A stretch of DNA of 10,432 nt, taken from NCBI GenBank assembly GCA_945911685.1, contig CAMEAW010000092.1, positions 1 through 10,432 on the forward strand, in the 5' to 3' direction. Under the pieces are notes generated by a model. The model was not told the DNA's origin and made no database searches. It saw only the letters and a list, made by a program, of their open reading frames with translations. Position 1 is the first letter of the stretch. The number at the start of each line of letters is the position of its first letter. This document shows positions 7,853 to 10,432 of this stretch, one piece after another. The DNA is from Bordetella parapertussis (GTDB lineage: Bacteria > Pseudomonadota > Gammaproteobacteria > Burkholderiales > Burkholderiaceae_B). Position numbers and translations under genes: made by a program.

Positions 7853-8764
7853 ATGGCAGGAATTAAGGAAATTCGTAACAAGATCAAGAGCGTGCAAAAC
7901 ACGCGCAAGATCACAAAGGCCATGGAAATGGTGGCTGCCTCGAAGATGCGCAAGGCGCAAGAGCGTATGCGCGCGGGTCGGCCCTATGCGACTAAAGTTC
8001 ACGCTATTGCCTCGCATCTGATGCAGGCAAATCCAGAGTACACGCACCCCTATTTGGTTGAGCGTACAGAGCTGAAAGCGGTTGGAATTGTCGTTGTTTC
8101 GACCGACAAGGGGCTTTGTGGTGGCCTGAATACCAATATTATGCGTTTGGTGCTTTCGCGTACTCGCGATTTCAACGACAAAAATATTCGGACACAATTC
8201 ACAGCCTTTGGAAACAAAAGCCTTGGTGTGTTAACCCGCATGCGTGCTGAAGTTGTGTCGCAGGCAGTTGGGTTGGGCGATAAGCCTGAGCTTGATCGCC
8301 TGGTTGGCGCGGTTAAAGTGCAGTTAGATGATTTTTTAGCGGGTCGCATTGACGCTGTTTATATTGCGACCAATCGCTTCGTTAACACAATGAAGCAAGA
8401 ACCAACTTTTGTTCGTTTGCTACCGTTACCTGGCAAATTAGCAGATCCCTATAACTTGGCTTCGGCGACTGCCGCTGTAAATAGCGAAAGCACAACGGCA
8501 GACCACGGCTGGGATTACATCTACGAACCTGACGCTCAAACAGTCATCGACGAGTTACTGCAACGCTACGTCGAAGGCCTTGTGTATCAAGGTGTCGCAG
8601 AAAGCATGGCCTCAGAGCAATCTGCCCGAATGGTGGCAATGAAAGCCGCTTCGGACAATGCGAAGAAGGTAATCGGTGACCTGCAACTTGTCTTTAACAA
8701 GACTCGCCAGGCTGCTATTACGAAAGAAATTTCAGAAATCGTGGGGGGCGCCGCGGCTGTCTAA
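7853..8764 (+). CDS. atpG: F1Fo ATP synthase subunit gamma
   Basis: Subunit gamma is the rotating central shaft that drives conformational change in the beta subunits. The 303-residue product starts with the typical N-terminal helix [17 protein letters not shown] (1-17) continuing to [15 protein letters not shown]. It carries [11 protein letters not shown] (83-93) in the Rossmann-like domain and ends with the C-terminal helix containing [13 protein letters not shown] (260-272) and [11 protein letters not shown]. It is 16 residues longer than E. coli gamma. Most of the excess lies in a loop at about 196-218, before WDYIYEPD, probably lineage variation. AGGAAG (7843-7848) precedes the ATG. The 96-nt gap after atpA holds a prominent stem-loop. 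Confidence 0.98.
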   Translation: MAGIKEIRNKIKSVQNTRKITKAMEMVAASKMRKAQERMRAGRPYATKVHAIASHLMQANPEYTHPYLVERTELKAVGIVVVSTDKGLCGGLNTNIMRLVLSRTRDFNDKNIRTQFTAFGNKSLGVLTRMRAEVVSQAVGLGDKPELDRLVGAVKVQLDDFLAGRIDAVYIATNRFVNTMKQEPTFVRLLPLPGKLADPYNLASATAAVNSESTTADHGWDYIYEPDAQTVIDELLQRYVEGLVYQGVAESMASEQSARMVAMKAASDNAKKVIGDLQLVFNKTRQAAITKEISEIVGGAAAV

Positions 8765-8809
8765 TTGTTTAGATTGCTTCCCGGTATCCCATCAGAATTT
8801 ACAAAGTAA

Positions 8810-10219
<1,410 letters not shown>

Positions 10220-10228
10220 GGATCTATC

Positions 10229-10432
10229 ATGGCTACCATCAAAGTCGACGTTGTCAGTGCAGAAACATCTCTGTACTCGGGCGATGCTAAGTTTGTAGTA
10301 CTGCCCGGTGAGTCGGGTGAGTTAGGTATTTTGCCTGGCCATACTCCGCTGATCTCGCGCATTCGACCTGGTTTGGTGCGCATTATTCTTGAAGATAATT
10401 CTGAAGAGAGTATTTTCGTGGCAGGCGGTTTG
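10229..10432 (+). CDS. atpC: F1Fo ATP synthase subunit epsilon, N-terminal part (runs off right edge)
   Basis: The first 68 codons of subunit epsilon are visible. This is the rotor subunit at the foot of gamma, which can inhibit ATP hydrolysis through its C-terminal helices. The visible part is the N-terminal beta-sandwich, with [13 protein letters not shown] (8-20) and the family signature [12 protein letters not shown] (30-41). The ATG follows AAGGA (10218-10222), which overlaps the atpD stop codon, so the two genes are tightly linked. The regulatory C-terminal helices lie beyond the edge. Confidence 0.97.
   Translation, partial: MATIKVDVVSAETSLYSGDAKFVVLPGESGELGILPGHTPLISRIRPGLVRIILEDNSEESIFVAGGL

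Noticed and set aside
7679..8197. 172-codon minus-strand open frame across the atpA-atpG junction
   Set aside because: It spans two conserved genes and the stem-loop gap, and its translation shows no domain I recognise. It is best explained as an antisense shadow.

Overview
The window is a chromosomal stretch from a proteobacterium, most likely a betaproteobacterium of the order Burkholderiales. This rests on the F1Fo ATP synthase gene order I-B-E-F-H-A-G-D-C, on an 80-residue subunit c and a 513-residue subunit alpha of the beta/gamma-proteobacterial type, and on the neighbouring M61 peptidase and crotonase genes. The family placement (Alcaligenaceae-like) is only an impression. There are no mobile elements, CRISPR arrays, tRNA or rRNA genes, or phage genes. 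No stretch longer than 300 bases lacks a gene.

Layout. Positions 1-2326 hold two minus-strand genes: the N-terminal part of mnmH (tRNA 2-selenouridine synthase, running off the left edge) and, upstream of it, an M61-family metallopeptidase with a C-terminal PDZ domain. The peptidase stop and the mnmH start overlap as ATGA, so the two are probably one transcript. Only 36 bp after the peptidase start, a divergent plus-strand gene encodes an intact enoyl-CoA hydratase. From 3140 to 3264 lies a non-coding region carrying a good sigma70-type promoter (TTGCAT, 17 bp, TATAAT) framed by a perfect 13-bp inverted repeat. The atp operon follows: atpI (GTG start), atpB, atpE, atpF (GTG start), atpH, atpA, atpG, atpD and the first 68 codons of atpC, which runs off the right edge.

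The atp genes work together. AtpB, AtpE and AtpF build the membrane proton channel, rotor ring and stator stalk (Fo). AtpH, AtpA, AtpG, AtpD and AtpC build the catalytic F1 head and central stalk. AtpI is a small membrane protein linked to assembly of the c-ring. All catalytic and ion-coupling residues checked are present, so the enzyme looks like a functional proton-coupled ATP synthase.

The coding content is ordinary, and I see no new biological system here. What merits a second look is non-coding: the inverted repeat around the atp promoter, a U-rich tract plus strong Shine-Dalgarno before atpE, tandem stem-loops between atpE and atpF, and a large imperfect stem-loop between atpA and atpG. 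The elements flanking atpE could help set the unequal subunit stoichiometry of the complex. That is an inference that needs comparative and RNA data.
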